NCBI GenBank assembly: GCA_049522755.1
Contig: JBEKNN010000004.1
Span: 24,005-88,004, forward strand
DNA length: 64,000 bases
Source of the DNA: PALSA-243 sp049522755
Lineage (GTDB): Bacteria > Acidobacteriota > Terriglobia > Bryobacterales > Bryobacteraceae
Reading direction: 5' to 3'
The position numbers and the translations under genes were made by a program. The notes beneath the pieces are model-generated. The model searched no databases, was not told the origin of the DNA, and saw nothing but the letters and a program-made list of their open reading frames with translations. Shown here one piece after another: positions 1-9,027 of this stretch (its first letter is position 1; the number at the start of each line of letters is the position of its first letter).

Positions 1-428
1 GTTTCAACCGGCGCCGCCTTCACCGCTGCCTTTTTCTTGACAGCGGCCTTCTTGGTGGCCGCGGGTGGCGCCTTCTTTGCTTTCGCTAACCGCCAACGCT
101 TCTTGGTGGCAGCGATAATCCGCTTCATACCTTCTTCGCTGATCCGGCGTTTGGGCTTTGCCGGCTCCGGCGCGGCTGTCTTAGACGGCTCAGACTCACC
201 CCGAATCTTTGCCCACCTGGCCTTCTGCGCCAACGCCATCTTTCGCCTTGAGGCAGCGGAGAATTTCTTGCGTCCGCGTCCAGAGGCTTCCGGCGTGGCG
301 GCGGGTTCCACAGAGCCGCCGGACAGTTTCGCCCGGAGCTCACGAATCTGATCGTCTATGCGTGCCTTCTGCGCCTCGAAGCCTTCGATGGCGGCGGTAA
401 GGAGTTCGGAATTGAGTTTTGTTGGCAT
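1..428 (-). CDS. Histone H1-like Lys/Ala-rich protein, C-terminus cut by window edge
   Basis: The frame is open from an ATG at 428 down to base 1, so the gene runs off the left edge and at least 142 codons are visible. The N-terminus (MPTKLNSELLTAAIEGFEAQ) forms a short amphipathic/coiled-coil-like segment. It is followed by two basic units of the type R-K-x-S-x(8)-A-x-K-x-R-W (around residues 57-75 and 97-116). The tail is a low-complexity run of KKA, KKAAV and KAAP like the C-terminal tail of histone H1. Such proteins are common in Acidobacteriota and probably bind DNA non-specifically; that role is inferred from composition. No signal peptide or membrane segment is present. Confidence 0.75.
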   Translation of the reverse strand, partial: MPTKLNSELLTAAIEGFEAQKARIDDQIRELRAKLSGGSVEPAATPEASGRGRKKFSAASRRKMALAQKARWAKIRGESEPSKTAAPEPAKPKRRISEEGMKRIIAATKKRWRLAKAKKAPPAATKKAAVKKKAAVKAAPVE

Positions 429-616
429 TGCTCTCCAGTGAAGCAAATAGTTTACCGCTTACTGCCCCTAATTACCCCTCCCTTTTTACCAGAAGCGAGA
501 AGTTCCCGCGCACTTTTTGGGACGCTGAGTCACAGCCGTTGTAAGAACCAATACAGTTCGAGCGGGCGCGGTTGGTACGATTGCGCGGACACAGTCACTA
601 ACCATTGGAGTAAATC

Positions 617-1531
617 ATGGACCGAACATTGAGCCAGGGGATATCCGGCCCCGACGTTCGCACCGCGCAGGCATATTTGAACCTTCACACCGCGTCACCC
701 GGCGTGGGGCAACTCAAGCAAGACGGAGTTTTCGGCCCAGTCACAAAGGCCCGAACTATCGAATTCCAACGCCGCGCCAGCTTGAAAGCGGATGGCGTCA
801 TCGGTCCTAAGACACGAGCGGCGCTGCTGTCTTTCCAGAGGACCACGGTGCAAGGCACAGTCACGCCGAGGGTGATTCTGCCTCCAACGCCCAATCTTCA
901 ACTGCCGCCCTCGCTTGGCAAGCTGCCCGATATCCACGACAAGCCGGCTACGCCCTATCTCCAGGTTCCGGATGGGTTCTGGCCAAAGTCGCGCGACACC
1001 GGATGGCAAATCAAGAAATGGGAATTCCAGGGTGGCAACGAATTCGATCTTCCATGGTCCGATTCGTCGCCCGCGCAAATCAGCGTGGAGGCAACTCTAC
1101 TGCGCAGACTCAATGGTAAGGAACAAGAGGGCACGCTCGGCGCGCAATGGTCGTCCACGCCCAGCTCCGCCGATGGGAGGTGGAACGCCCAGTTCTATTT
1201 CAAGAAGAGCTTTGACGATCTGATTCCCAACATAGGTCCGCTTAGCCTTCTCAGTCCATGGGTGATGGCTTACGTCAAGATCCCGAGCAGCTCATCAGCG
1301 GTTGCCGGCTTCGGCATCGGGAACGAAAGCAGCGTGGATCTGATAAAGAACGCAGACAAAAAGACCGTGCTCAGTTTTGTCTTCGGACCGGCTCTGACGC
1401 TCGATCTCATTGACCTCGACGGTCCGAAACTCATTGGAAAACCGAACGGCCAGTTCACTTCTGGGTTGAAGGTAACCATCGAACCGGGGCCGGTCTGGAA
1501 GGGCGCCCCCCCGGGCCATACCGCTCCATAG
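617..1531 (+). CDS. Peptidoglycan-binding domain protein
   Basis: 304 residues, starting at an ATG 7 bases after a GGAG site. Residues about 5-75 form a classical PG_binding_1 fold: a first helix with SGPDVRTAQAYL, then DGVFGPVTKARTIEFQ and DGVIGPKTRAALLSFQ. This type of domain binds peptidoglycan. No signal peptide is visible, so export would need another route. Residues about 100-304 are rich in Pro, Trp and Ser, look beta-stranded and match no family I recognise. The gene is first in a + strand series (617-4737) leading to a protein-arginine deiminase; the next gene begins 98 bases downstream, so co-transcription is possible. Confidence 0.8.
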   Translation: MDRTLSQGISGPDVRTAQAYLNLHTASPGVGQLKQDGVFGPVTKARTIEFQRRASLKADGVIGPKTRAALLSFQRTTVQGTVTPRVILPPTPNLQLPPSLGKLPDIHDKPATPYLQVPDGFWPKSRDTGWQIKKWEFQGGNEFDLPWSDSSPAQISVEATLLRRLNGKEQEGTLGAQWSSTPSSADGRWNAQFYFKKSFDDLIPNIGPLSLLSPWVMAYVKIPSSSSAVAGFGIGNESSVDLIKNADKKTVLSFVFGPALTLDLIDLDGPKLIGKPNGQFTSGLKVTIEPGPVWKGAPPGHTAP

Positions 1532-1628
1532 CCGCGATCTTTCTTGGTCCCAGCGCCGCTTGCATCGTGACCGGTGAAGGTACTGAGACATCGACGCGAT
1601 ACAGAGCGAGGCGCGCCACGGAGAAACG

Positions 1629-2105
1629 ATGCTTACCATACGAGAGAGCCAAATGAGAGCGCTGGAAGCGAGTCTGGGCGCGCCGCTGTTCGAAAACCGC
1701 ATGGTGGCGCACCTGAGAGAGCAGCATCCTATTCGCTTTGGCGGCAGCAGCGTCGCGGAATTGCAGACGCGGGTGCGGCGAGCCGTAAAGCAGGCTCAAT
1801 CTTACGGCATTGACAGTTTCCCCGGTTGCGCTATATTCCTAGAATTAACCATCAAATTCGGCGACGGCTTCCCGCGGGGATTCGTCTGGGCGGAAAAATC
1901 TCTGGCCGCCGCCGCGAATCTCAGCGGCGACCACCGCGCTGCGGCCCTGCTTCAGGCCGCCGCCCGCTCTCTGGATGAGGCCGAGGCGTACCGTGCTGCC
2001 CGGATGGAAGAGGAGGCCGCCACACAAGAGGCGGAGGAGTTCGCTGCCGGCGCCGAAGACCTCGAACAATGCCCTGAAGACGACGAAGAAGAGGAAGCAT
2101 TATGA
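1629..2105 (+). CDS. Small acidic-tailed protein, partner of the PAD gene
   Basis: 158 residues, ATG preceded by GGAG. The N-terminal half (LTIRESQMRALE, then RMVAHLRE, then RRAVKQAQSYGI) resembles a family of short soluble proteins that begin with I-R-x-x-Q-M, often found beside toxin or type VI secretion effector genes; this recall could not be checked. The C-terminus is very acidic, ending in DDEEEEAL. Its stop overlaps the start of the next gene (ATGA), so it is translationally coupled to the deiminase at 2102. A chaperone, adaptor or inhibitor role is possible but inferred only from size, charge and coupling. Confidence 0.7.
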   Translation: MLTIRESQMRALEASLGAPLFENRMVAHLREQHPIRFGGSSVAELQTRVRRAVKQAQSYGIDSFPGCAIFLELTIKFGDGFPRGFVWAEKSLAAAANLSGDHRAAALLQAAARSLDEAEAYRAARMEEEAATQEAEEFAAGAEDLEQCPEDDEEEEAL

Positions 2106-4075
2106 GCGCGGCCGCCGATCGGCTGCTCGCCCGGACCGATATCGCCAAGGCTAAAGCCGCGGCGGCCGCTTGTGTGCTTCCTTGCAAATCCGATCCCCCC
2201 GTTCAGGCGCTCGACGTCCGGGTTCGGGACACGTTCAAGGGCGGCACGCCGGTTCCTAACGCGGACGTCGCGATTCTGCCGGCCGGCGGGGGCGCCGTCA
2301 TTCTGACCGGGCAAACCGACAGCAGCGGAGACGTCATCTTCCGCCTCCCTGTCGGAAGCTACCAGGTGACGGCCCGCAAGGATTGGCATGGGCCCGATCC
2401 TGCCTCGCAGGACAATGTGAACGTCCCGGCCTACGGGTTCCCCGTGGTGAATCTGGTTCTCGAGGAGATTCGCTACCACCTCCATACCGACGCCGACCGC
2501 GACGGCGCGGTAGACGCCAGCCGGGCCGGCCTCGACAAGTGGGAATGGGGCAAGGGGAAGAAGGGCGCGATCGTCTATGCCAACAACGACGACGACGGTG
2601 GACGGAGCAGTCCCGACAACACTGACGCCGTAATTAACACCGGCAACGATCCCGACGACATCGCGCCGTTCGAGATCCGCAGAGTCGGCCCGCATGATCC
2701 TCCGGCGAGTTGGGAGGGGTTTCTCGAGGTTGCGGCCGGAGCGGAACAATTCATCCGGATATTCGACAGCCGCAGCGCCGGAGCGAATGAACTCATCGGA
2801 CCGGCCACGGGCGCGAAATTCAAACTGCCCGACTTGAAGTTTTCGAAGCGTGAATTCGGCATTGAGGCGGTCCGGTATGCCGACAGTACATGGGATGGCG
2901 AAGCGATGCTGACTTTCACGCTGAACGCGAACGGCCCCACCGCGGCGGAGCAGGCCAAATTCCGCGTCGCGCCCTGGATGATGCCCAACCACCTGGACGC
3001 GGCGACGGAGGTTTTCGTCGTCGATGGCGGCGCTTTCAATTCCCGTTACCGGTCCGATCTGAACACAATGGTAACGGCTGCGGGATGCACCCTCAACGAA
3101 TTCGCCAGCGGAGATATCTGGATGCAGGACTGCATGGAAATCGGCTTCTCGAATCTACCCTCGACAGGCATGCATGCAGTGATGAGAAATCCCCGCAACC
3201 GGCCGTTGAAGATCTTTGCCAAGACGCTGCTGAAAGCCGACTTCGGCTATCACGAGCAGGGTTCCCTTGTCCCAAGCAGTACGTTCGATTCCACGGGGAA
3301 TCTGGAATGCACGCCGCCGGTTAAGAACTTTCCCTGGGGCCGCATCTACTTCGGGCCGGGTCGTGTTCTGGAAGAAATGGACGACGAAACCAAGGCGTTT
3401 CTCAAGCAGCAGATTGTGCAGAAACCTATCGAGATCGATACGAACTTTCTGGCGGTCGGGCACGTGGATGAGATCATCACGTTCGTCAAGGCCTCGGACC
3501 GTAAGGGGTTTCGCCTGCTGCTCGCGAGCCCCAAAAGGGCTTACACCATACTGACGGCGAATAAGGCGGCGCATGGGTCTGAGAAGATGATGATTGGCCG
3601 CAGCTTCCCGGCTGGATCCGCGGAGGTGACCATTAAAGACTTTCTCGACGTGGGGGTGCTCGGCCAGAGCGCGGCCAGCATCAAGACCTTCAACGATAAC
3701 GCGCAGGCTTCCATCGACGGCGTCCGCGCTACCTTCAAGGCCGAGCTAGGGCTGAGTGAACCGGATATCATCGACGTGCCTGGGTTGTTCATTCCAAACG
3801 CGGACTCTCCGACCTTCGCCGATGCCCTGACCGCGGGCATGGTCAACATGCTGGTGGTCAACGGTCATTGTATTGTGCCCAAGCCCTTCGGTCCGGTAGT
3901 CGGAGGCAAAGATCTGTTCGAGGAAGACCTCAAATCGTCACTGAGCTCGCTGCCGGTGACAGTCAGTTTTCTCGATGACTGGGACGAGTACCATGTCAAG
4001 CTGGGCGAAGTGCATTGCTCGAGCAACACTCTGCGCACTCCAACCCGCGCCAAGTGGTGGGAATTTAAGCCATGA
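2102..4075 (+). CDS. Protein-arginine deiminase (PAD), animal-like domain order
   Basis: 657 residues. PADs use Ca2+ to convert peptidyl-arginine to citrulline. Residues about 36-120 form a carboxypeptidase-regulatory/Ig-like domain. Residues 128-300 match the PAD middle domain, with a DADRDG calcium-ligand loop at 130-135 and KKGAIVYANNDDDG. Residues about 300-657 are the catalytic PAD_C domain. All key residues of human PAD4 can be placed: D343 in WMQD (D350), the PRNR arginines R365 and R367, H454 and D456 in VGHVDE (H471, D473), and C639 in GEVHC (C645). The block DRKGFRLLLASP is nearly identical to animal enzymes, and the protein ends in KWWEFKP like them. No signal peptide is seen. ATGA overlaps couple it to both neighbours, a small acidic protein and a small secreted protein. 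Confidence 0.93.
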   Translation: MSAAADRLLARTDIAKAKAAAAACVLPCKSDPPVQALDVRVRDTFKGGTPVPNADVAILPAGGGAVILTGQTDSSGDVIFRLPVGSYQVTARKDWHGPDPASQDNVNVPAYGFPVVNLVLEEIRYHLHTDADRDGAVDASRAGLDKWEWGKGKKGAIVYANNDDDGGRSSPDNTDAVINTGNDPDDIAPFEIRRVGPHDPPASWEGFLEVAAGAEQFIRIFDSRSAGANELIGPATGAKFKLPDLKFSKREFGIEAVRYADSTWDGEAMLTFTLNANGPTAAEQAKFRVAPWMMPNHLDAATEVFVVDGGAFNSRYRSDLNTMVTAAGCTLNEFASGDIWMQDCMEIGFSNLPSTGMHAVMRNPRNRPLKIFAKTLLKADFGYHEQGSLVPSSTFDSTGNLECTPPVKNFPWGRIYFGPGRVLEEMDDETKAFLKQQIVQKPIEIDTNFLAVGHVDEIITFVKASDRKGFRLLLASPKRAYTILTANKAAHGSEKMMIGRSFPAGSAEVTIKDFLDVGVLGQSAASIKTFNDNAQASIDGVRATFKAELGLSEPDIIDVPGLFIPNADSPTFADALTAGMVNMLVVNGHCIVPKPFGPVVGGKDLFEEDLKSSLSSLPVTVSFLDDWDEYHVKLGEVHCSSNTLRTPTRAKWWEFKP

Positions 4076-4737
4076 TTTTCGTCCGCCTGTTATTCGCGGC
4101 GTGCATTCTGTGTGAAGCCCAGGTTCCGGAGGCTGGCAGCAAAATGGAAACTTTAGTCGACAAAGCACTAAACAGCAGAGGGCGCGAGTATTTCGAAGCG
4201 GAGCGCGCATACCGGTTGGCCGGCGACTTATCCGCACTCCCGCAAGCGCCGTCCGCTACGAATATGGACCCGCTTTCGGCGCTGATCCTCCAGGTGCTCC
4301 GTCAGTGGAAGCAGCCCGAGGCGCAGGAGTTCGATCAAGCCCTCGAATATCTCGACACATTGCCGGCGCGGATCGCCAATACTCCCATCACCAGTCCTTC
4401 TCCGAGCGGAATATCGGGCTATCTCTCCATGCATTTCAGCTGGCGCGTAGCCGATCTGATGGCGGTACATCTGATCAAGCAAACCGATTGGCCACAGTGG
4501 CGCGTTTCGGGCGTCCTGTTGTACCTTCGCGAACAGGCGCGTCCCTCCATCACGGCGGCGCTGATCCGGTTCGTCTCCGAGACACAGGATAAGAGGTGGA
4601 TCGCTGTTGCGCTCGATACCATCCGCGCGGCCCAGGATCCCGACCTGCCGGCGAAGGTTTACGCAGAGGAACGCCACGCGGCGACGAAAAGTCGTCCTCT
4701 GCCGCCGGCGCTGAAGGAACTGGTGAAGCCCAGGTAG
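4072..4737 (+). CDS. Secreted hypothetical protein coupled to PAD
   Basis: 221 residues. The start overlaps the stop of the deiminase gene (ATGA). Residues 1-17 (VRLLFAACILCEAQ) form a short hydrophobic signal peptide ending at a plausible cleavage site near A-Q. The mature part is helical and Leu/Ala-rich, with no cysteines or recognised motif. Its position as last gene of the PAD cassette would fit a periplasmic immunity or accessory protein, but nothing in the sequence shows this directly. Confidence 0.7.
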   Translation: MIFVRLLFAACILCEAQVPEAGSKMETLVDKALNSRGREYFEAERAYRLAGDLSALPQAPSATNMDPLSALILQVLRQWKQPEAQEFDQALEYLDTLPARIANTPITSPSPSGISGYLSMHFSWRVADLMAVHLIKQTDWPQWRVSGVLLYLREQARPSITAALIRFVSETQDKRWIAVALDTIRAAQDPDLPAKVYAEERHAATKSRPLPPALKELVKPR

Positions 4738-4761
4738 CCAAACTATCTGACACACTGCGGC

Positions 4762-6174
4762 TCAGGCCAAAATGTCGTGCACGACATTCCCGGCCACATC
4801 GGTCAGGCGGAAGTCGCGGCCGCTGTAGCGATAAGTCAATTTCGTGTGATCTATGCCCAGGGCGTGAAGAACGGTGGCGTGCAAGTCATGAATGTGTACG
4901 GGATTCTCCACCGCCTGGAAGCCGAACTCGTCAGTGTTGCCGTAGGTGGTACCGCCTTTGACGCCGCCGCCCGCCAGCAGCGTCGAGAAACCGTGGCTGT
5001 TGTGATCGCGGCCATTTTGCACCTTCACCAGTCCACTGACTTCCAGCACCGGCGTACGGCCGAATTCGCCGCCGATGATGACCACTGTTTCCTGCAGCAG
5101 GCCGCTCGCCTTGAGGTCCGCCAGCAGGGCCGCGATGGGGCCGTCGACGTCGTGCGCCAATTTGCGATGAATCAGAATGTCGTCGTGGTTATCCCAGGGC
5201 TGGCCATTGCCGTAATAGACCTGCACCATGCGCACGCCGCGCTCCACCAGGCGGCGGGCCATCAGGCACCCGCGTCCGAAATCATGGTCCCCATAGCGGC
5301 TGCGGATGGCTTCGGGCTCTTTGGTGATATCGAAGACTTCCGGCGCTTCGCTCTGCATCCGGTAGGCGATTTCAGCCGTCTGGATGCTGCTTTCCAGTTG
5401 GCCATCTTCGCCTTCACGCTTTTCGTCGATCACATTCAACTGGCGCAACAAATCCAGGGCGCGCCGCTGTTCCGGCAGTGGCGTTGACGGATTGCGGATA
5501 TAGCTGATCAGCTTGTCAGGAGTCTTCTCACTGTTCGGAATGTAAGTGCCCTGGTAGATAGCCGGCAGGAAAGTGGAGCTCCAAAGCTGCGCACCTACAA
5601 TGGGGTAACCCGGACACAAGACGACAAAGCCGGGCAGGTTCTGGTTTTCCGAGCCAAGACCGTAGGTCACCCAGGAACCCATCGACGGGCGGCCGGGAAC
5701 ACGATTGCCACAGTTCATCAGGAAGAGCGATGGCTCATGGTTCGGAATATCCGTGTACATCGAGCGAATCACACAGACATCGTCAATCGCGTCTCCCAGC
5801 TTGGGGAAGATCTCACTGATCTCGATGCCGCTCTTGCCGCATTGGCGGAAGGCGAAGGGCGAACCGAGCAGATTGCCGGTCTTGCGCTCAGTCTTCAGGT
5901 TGCCGCTGGGGATAGGCTGGCCGCTGTATTTCTGCAGCATCGGCTTGGGATCGAACGTATCCACCTGGGAGGGACCGCCGTTCAGAAAGAGAAAGATGAC
6001 GTGTTTCGCCGATGCCTTGAAATGCGGGGCTTTGGGAGCCATGGGCGACGCCGCGCCGGCCAGAGTCTTTGTCTCGGCCGGCTGCGATGCTTCCAGAATA
6101 CCGGCAAGTCCGGCCATACCGAAGCCGGTCCCCATGGTGCGGAGTATTTGCCGTCGCGATGGCTTAAAGATCAT
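4762..6174 (-). CDS. DUF1501 (sulfatase-like) secreted protein
   Basis: 470 residues. The N-terminus has a Tat-type signal (RRQILRTMG followed by a hydrophobic stretch), so the folded protein is probably exported. The body has DUF1501 hallmarks: VIFLFLNGGPSQVDTFDPKP, SGIEISEIFPKL, CVIRSMYTD, and near the end GGEFGRTPVLE and GRDHNSHGF. DUF1501 proteins are distantly related to alkaline phosphatase/sulfatase folds; the substrate is unknown. In Planctomycetota and Acidobacteriota the gene usually follows a DUF1549/DUF1553 cytochrome gene, exactly as here (6187-8841, 12 bases upstream), so the two form a - strand operon. Confidence 0.92.
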   Translation of the reverse strand: MIFKPSRRQILRTMGTGFGMAGLAGILEASQPAETKTLAGAASPMAPKAPHFKASAKHVIFLFLNGGPSQVDTFDPKPMLQKYSGQPIPSGNLKTERKTGNLLGSPFAFRQCGKSGIEISEIFPKLGDAIDDVCVIRSMYTDIPNHEPSLFLMNCGNRVPGRPSMGSWVTYGLGSENQNLPGFVVLCPGYPIVGAQLWSSTFLPAIYQGTYIPNSEKTPDKLISYIRNPSTPLPEQRRALDLLRQLNVIDEKREGEDGQLESSIQTAEIAYRMQSEAPEVFDITKEPEAIRSRYGDHDFGRGCLMARRLVERGVRMVQVYYGNGQPWDNHDDILIHRKLAHDVDGPIAALLADLKASGLLQETVVIIGGEFGRTPVLEVSGLVKVQNGRDHNSHGFSTLLAGGGVKGGTTYGNTDEFGFQAVENPVHIHDLHATVLHALGIDHTKLTYRYSGRDFRLTDVAGNVVHDILA

Positions 6175-6186
6175 CTGGATTTTTCC

Positions 6187-8841
6187 TTAGTCTAGATAGG
6201 TGAACTCATTGGAACTTAGCAGCACCTGGGTGTATTCGGGCCACGCGCCCGGATTGCCGCCGATGAATTCGCGCGCCAGCCTCCGCTCTTCAGGCGTAGG
6301 ATCGCGCTGCAGCACGAAGCGGTAAGTAGCCGTAATGCGCTGGTCGTCACTCGTCGCATTGGCGGCGACGCGAGCGGTGAGGGCGGCGGATTGAGCGATG
6401 ACGAACGGGCTGTTCATGAAGAAGAGCTTTTGCAGCGGGACGGTGGTTTGCAGGCGCTGCTCGCTGGTGCCGTTCGGATTCGGAAAATCGAATAGCGCCA
6501 GCACCGGATCGAGTTGGCGTCGGGAAATGTAAGCGTAAACCGTGCGGCGATTATTATCCTTGTCGAGCCGGACGGCGGGTCCGCCTGCCTGCAAATCGAG
6601 CTTCCCGGAGACATACAGCAGGGAATCGCGTAGCGACTCGGCATCCAGGCGGCGGCGGTTGTATCGCCACAGCAGGCGGTTGTCGGGATCTTCGGCATAG
6701 TTGCGGTCGGAGGCGTCGGCGCTCAACCCATAGACGGCGGTCAGCATGATTTCGCGGTGCAGTTTCTTGAGTGACCAGCCTTCGCGCACAAACCGGTCGG
6801 CGAGATAATCGAGCAGCTCGGGATGCGAGGGGCGGTCGCCTTGCGACCCGAAGTTGCTGGCCGTGCGCACCAAGCCGTACCCGAAGTGCTGCTGCCAGAC
6901 GCGATTGACAATAACACGCGCGGTCAAAGGGTTGGCGGGGTTGGCGATGGCTTCGGCGAGCTCCAGGCGCTCTTTGCCACGCTGGAACCGTTCCGGGTCT
7001 GCAGGAGACAGAATTGCCAGAAAGTGCGGCGGAGCAAGGTCGCCGGGATTGTGCTGATCGCCGCGAACCCAGACATGTTGTTCCGCGGGCTTCGCCTTGT
7101 CGGCAATGGTTTGCAGCGCGGGATAGGCAGGTGGAAGATCCTTCTTCAGGGCGGCCAATTGCACCCGAAGCTGGGTAAGGTGACTGAGCCAGACGCCCGC
7201 GAGGAAACGGTCGATCTTGGCATCCTCCTCTTTTGCGTCACCGTAGTGAAGGACGCCGCGATCGCCAAGCATGTCCTCCCAAAGGCCGAACTTGGCGCGG
7301 TCGAGTGACACTAGATTCGCATTGGATAGATCGTTGCGCGAGGGATTGAGACCCAGACGGATGTGGTTTTCATCATCGACCCGATTTTTCTCGGCGATGA
7401 CTGCGAGAACCTGGGCCTGGAATTCGGCGGCCGCCTTCACGCGCTGATCCTGCGTTGTGGCTGCGTACCAATCCTTCAGAAACGGGTGTTGCTTTTCGGG
7501 CTCAGCCAAATACTTTGTCCAGCGTGCGACGGTTACTGGATCGAGCGTTGTGCCCGCGGTTGTGGAGGCTGTCGTGTCATTAATTTTGCTCGAAGGCTGG
7601 CCGGAGGCGAGCAGATAGCGCGCGGTCTCGGAAGCGAGGATCAGACCCAACTGTGCCGATTGAGCGTCGACGTACTCCTTGAGTTCCTTCTCCTTCTTTT
7701 CAATGAGGGCCTTCTGCGCGTTAAACGCATCAACCGTCGCCTTGGGAGCGAGAGGAACCTCATGCAGGTCCGTGTTGCGGAAGATGCCCATCAGAGAGTA
7801 GAAATCGCGCGTGGGAATGGGGTCGTACTTGTGATCGTGGCACTGTGCGCAGGCCACCGTGAGGCCCAGGAAGCCGCGGGTGGTGGCATCCACGCGATCG
7901 TCCTGCATCTCAGGGCTCAGCGCATAGAAGCCGAGGCCCGCTTCGTATTTTTGGTGATTGGGAAGCTGATCGCCGGCGATTTGGGCTTTCACGAAAACGT
8001 CGTAGGGCATGTCGTCCTGAATGGCCTGAATCACCCAATCGCGATAGCGGAACGAGGCCGGATAAGGGTTGTCGCGCTCCGAATCCAGCCGGTCATCGGA
8101 GTAGCGGGCGACATCGAGCCACAGACGTCCCCAGCGTTCGCCATAGCGGGGCGAGGCGAGCAGACGATCAATCACTTTGGCGAACGCATCGGTCGAGCGG
8201 TCGCGTTCGAATGCATCCACTTCTTCGAAGGTGGGCGGGAGGCCGGTGAGATCGTAGGTGGCGCGTCGAATCAACGTGCGGCGATCGGCGCGGCGCACCG
8301 GATGCAGCCCGCGCGCCTCCAGCTTTGACGCGCTGAAGCGGTCAATCTCGGTGCGGTCCCAGTTACCATCCTTCACCTCCGGCGGAGCCACGGCCTTAAC
8401 CGGTTGGAAAGACCAGAAGGCGCGCTGCTCGGCAGTGATCAAGTAGGGCGGCGATTTCAGCGCGGCTTTCTCATGCTCCGGCCACATCGCGCCGGCTCTC
8501 ACCCAAGCCTCGACAGCGGCGATCTGGTCGGCTGCCAGTTTGCCGGTGGGTGGCATCTTGCGGTCGCCGTCGTAGCGCAGAGCTTTCACTATAAGGCTCG
8601 CGTCGGGATCGCCAGGAACGGCAATGGGTCCGGACTTCCCGCCTTTCAGAAAGTGTTCGCGCGAGTCGAGCTGCAGCCCTCCCATGCGCGTTTCCGTGTG
8701 GCAGGCGTAACACTTCTCTACGAACAGGGGGCGGATCTTCGTCTCAAAGAAATCGGCGCCAGCGGAAACCGGCGCCGGCTGAGCAAGTAAAGCCGGTGCT
8801 GTGGCTGCCAGGAGGACAAAGCTGCCCGCCACTGAGCGCAT
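6187..8841 (-). CDS. Planctomycete-type cytochrome c + DUF1549 + DUF1553 protein
   Basis: 884 residues from the ATG at 8841; a GTG 15 bases upstream is also in frame. Residues 1-21 form a signal peptide ending LLAQPAP. A planctomycete cytochrome C domain follows, with heme motif CYACH, GGLQLDSRE and KMPPTGKL. DUF1549 comes next (RTEIDRFSASKLE, YDLTGLPPTFEE, ASPRYGERWGRLWLDVARYSD), with a second CxxCH (CAQCHDHKYDPI). DUF1553 ends the protein (NPLTARVIVNRVWQQHFG, NRRRLDAESLRDSLL). The family is periplasmic, probably redox-linked, and of unknown reaction. It is paired with the DUF1501 gene 12 bases downstream. Confidence 0.92.
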   Translation of the reverse strand: MRSVAGSFVLLAATAPALLAQPAPVSAGADFFETKIRPLFVEKCYACHTETRMGGLQLDSREHFLKGGKSGPIAVPGDPDASLIVKALRYDGDRKMPPTGKLAADQIAAVEAWVRAGAMWPEHEKAALKSPPYLITAEQRAFWSFQPVKAVAPPEVKDGNWDRTEIDRFSASKLEARGLHPVRRADRRTLIRRATYDLTGLPPTFEEVDAFERDRSTDAFAKVIDRLLASPRYGERWGRLWLDVARYSDDRLDSERDNPYPASFRYRDWVIQAIQDDMPYDVFVKAQIAGDQLPNHQKYEAGLGFYALSPEMQDDRVDATTRGFLGLTVACAQCHDHKYDPIPTRDFYSLMGIFRNTDLHEVPLAPKATVDAFNAQKALIEKKEKELKEYVDAQSAQLGLILASETARYLLASGQPSSKINDTTASTTAGTTLDPVTVARWTKYLAEPEKQHPFLKDWYAATTQDQRVKAAAEFQAQVLAVIAEKNRVDDENHIRLGLNPSRNDLSNANLVSLDRAKFGLWEDMLGDRGVLHYGDAKEEDAKIDRFLAGVWLSHLTQLRVQLAALKKDLPPAYPALQTIADKAKPAEQHVWVRGDQHNPGDLAPPHFLAILSPADPERFQRGKERLELAEAIANPANPLTARVIVNRVWQQHFGYGLVRTASNFGSQGDRPSHPELLDYLADRFVREGWSLKKLHREIMLTAVYGLSADASDRNYAEDPDNRLLWRYNRRRLDAESLRDSLLYVSGKLDLQAGGPAVRLDKDNNRRTVYAYISRRQLDPVLALFDFPNPNGTSEQRLQTTVPLQKLFFMNSPFVIAQSAALTARVAANATSDDQRITATYRFVLQRDPTPEERRLAREFIGGNPGAWPEYTQVLLSSNEFTYLD

Positions 8842-9027
8842 ACTCTGTTCTACCACATATGTGGAAGTTGAGCTTGCTCCGCCGCTGCTCTAAAGAGAAA
8901 GCGCCTTCCCGTTTCGCCGTCGAAAATGCCGCGAGCCCTTCTGGGCAACAATTCTGCGATCCATGCCGCAGAGCATTGCAGCCAAATCGCATTTCTGCCG
9001 AAGTAACACAAGAGGAGAACCAAAAAG

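Noticed and set aside
1952..2992. 346-codon - strand open frame opposite the PAD gene
   Set aside because: It is the complement of strongly conserved PAD and partner coding sequence, has no ribosome site and is a GC-rich shadow frame.
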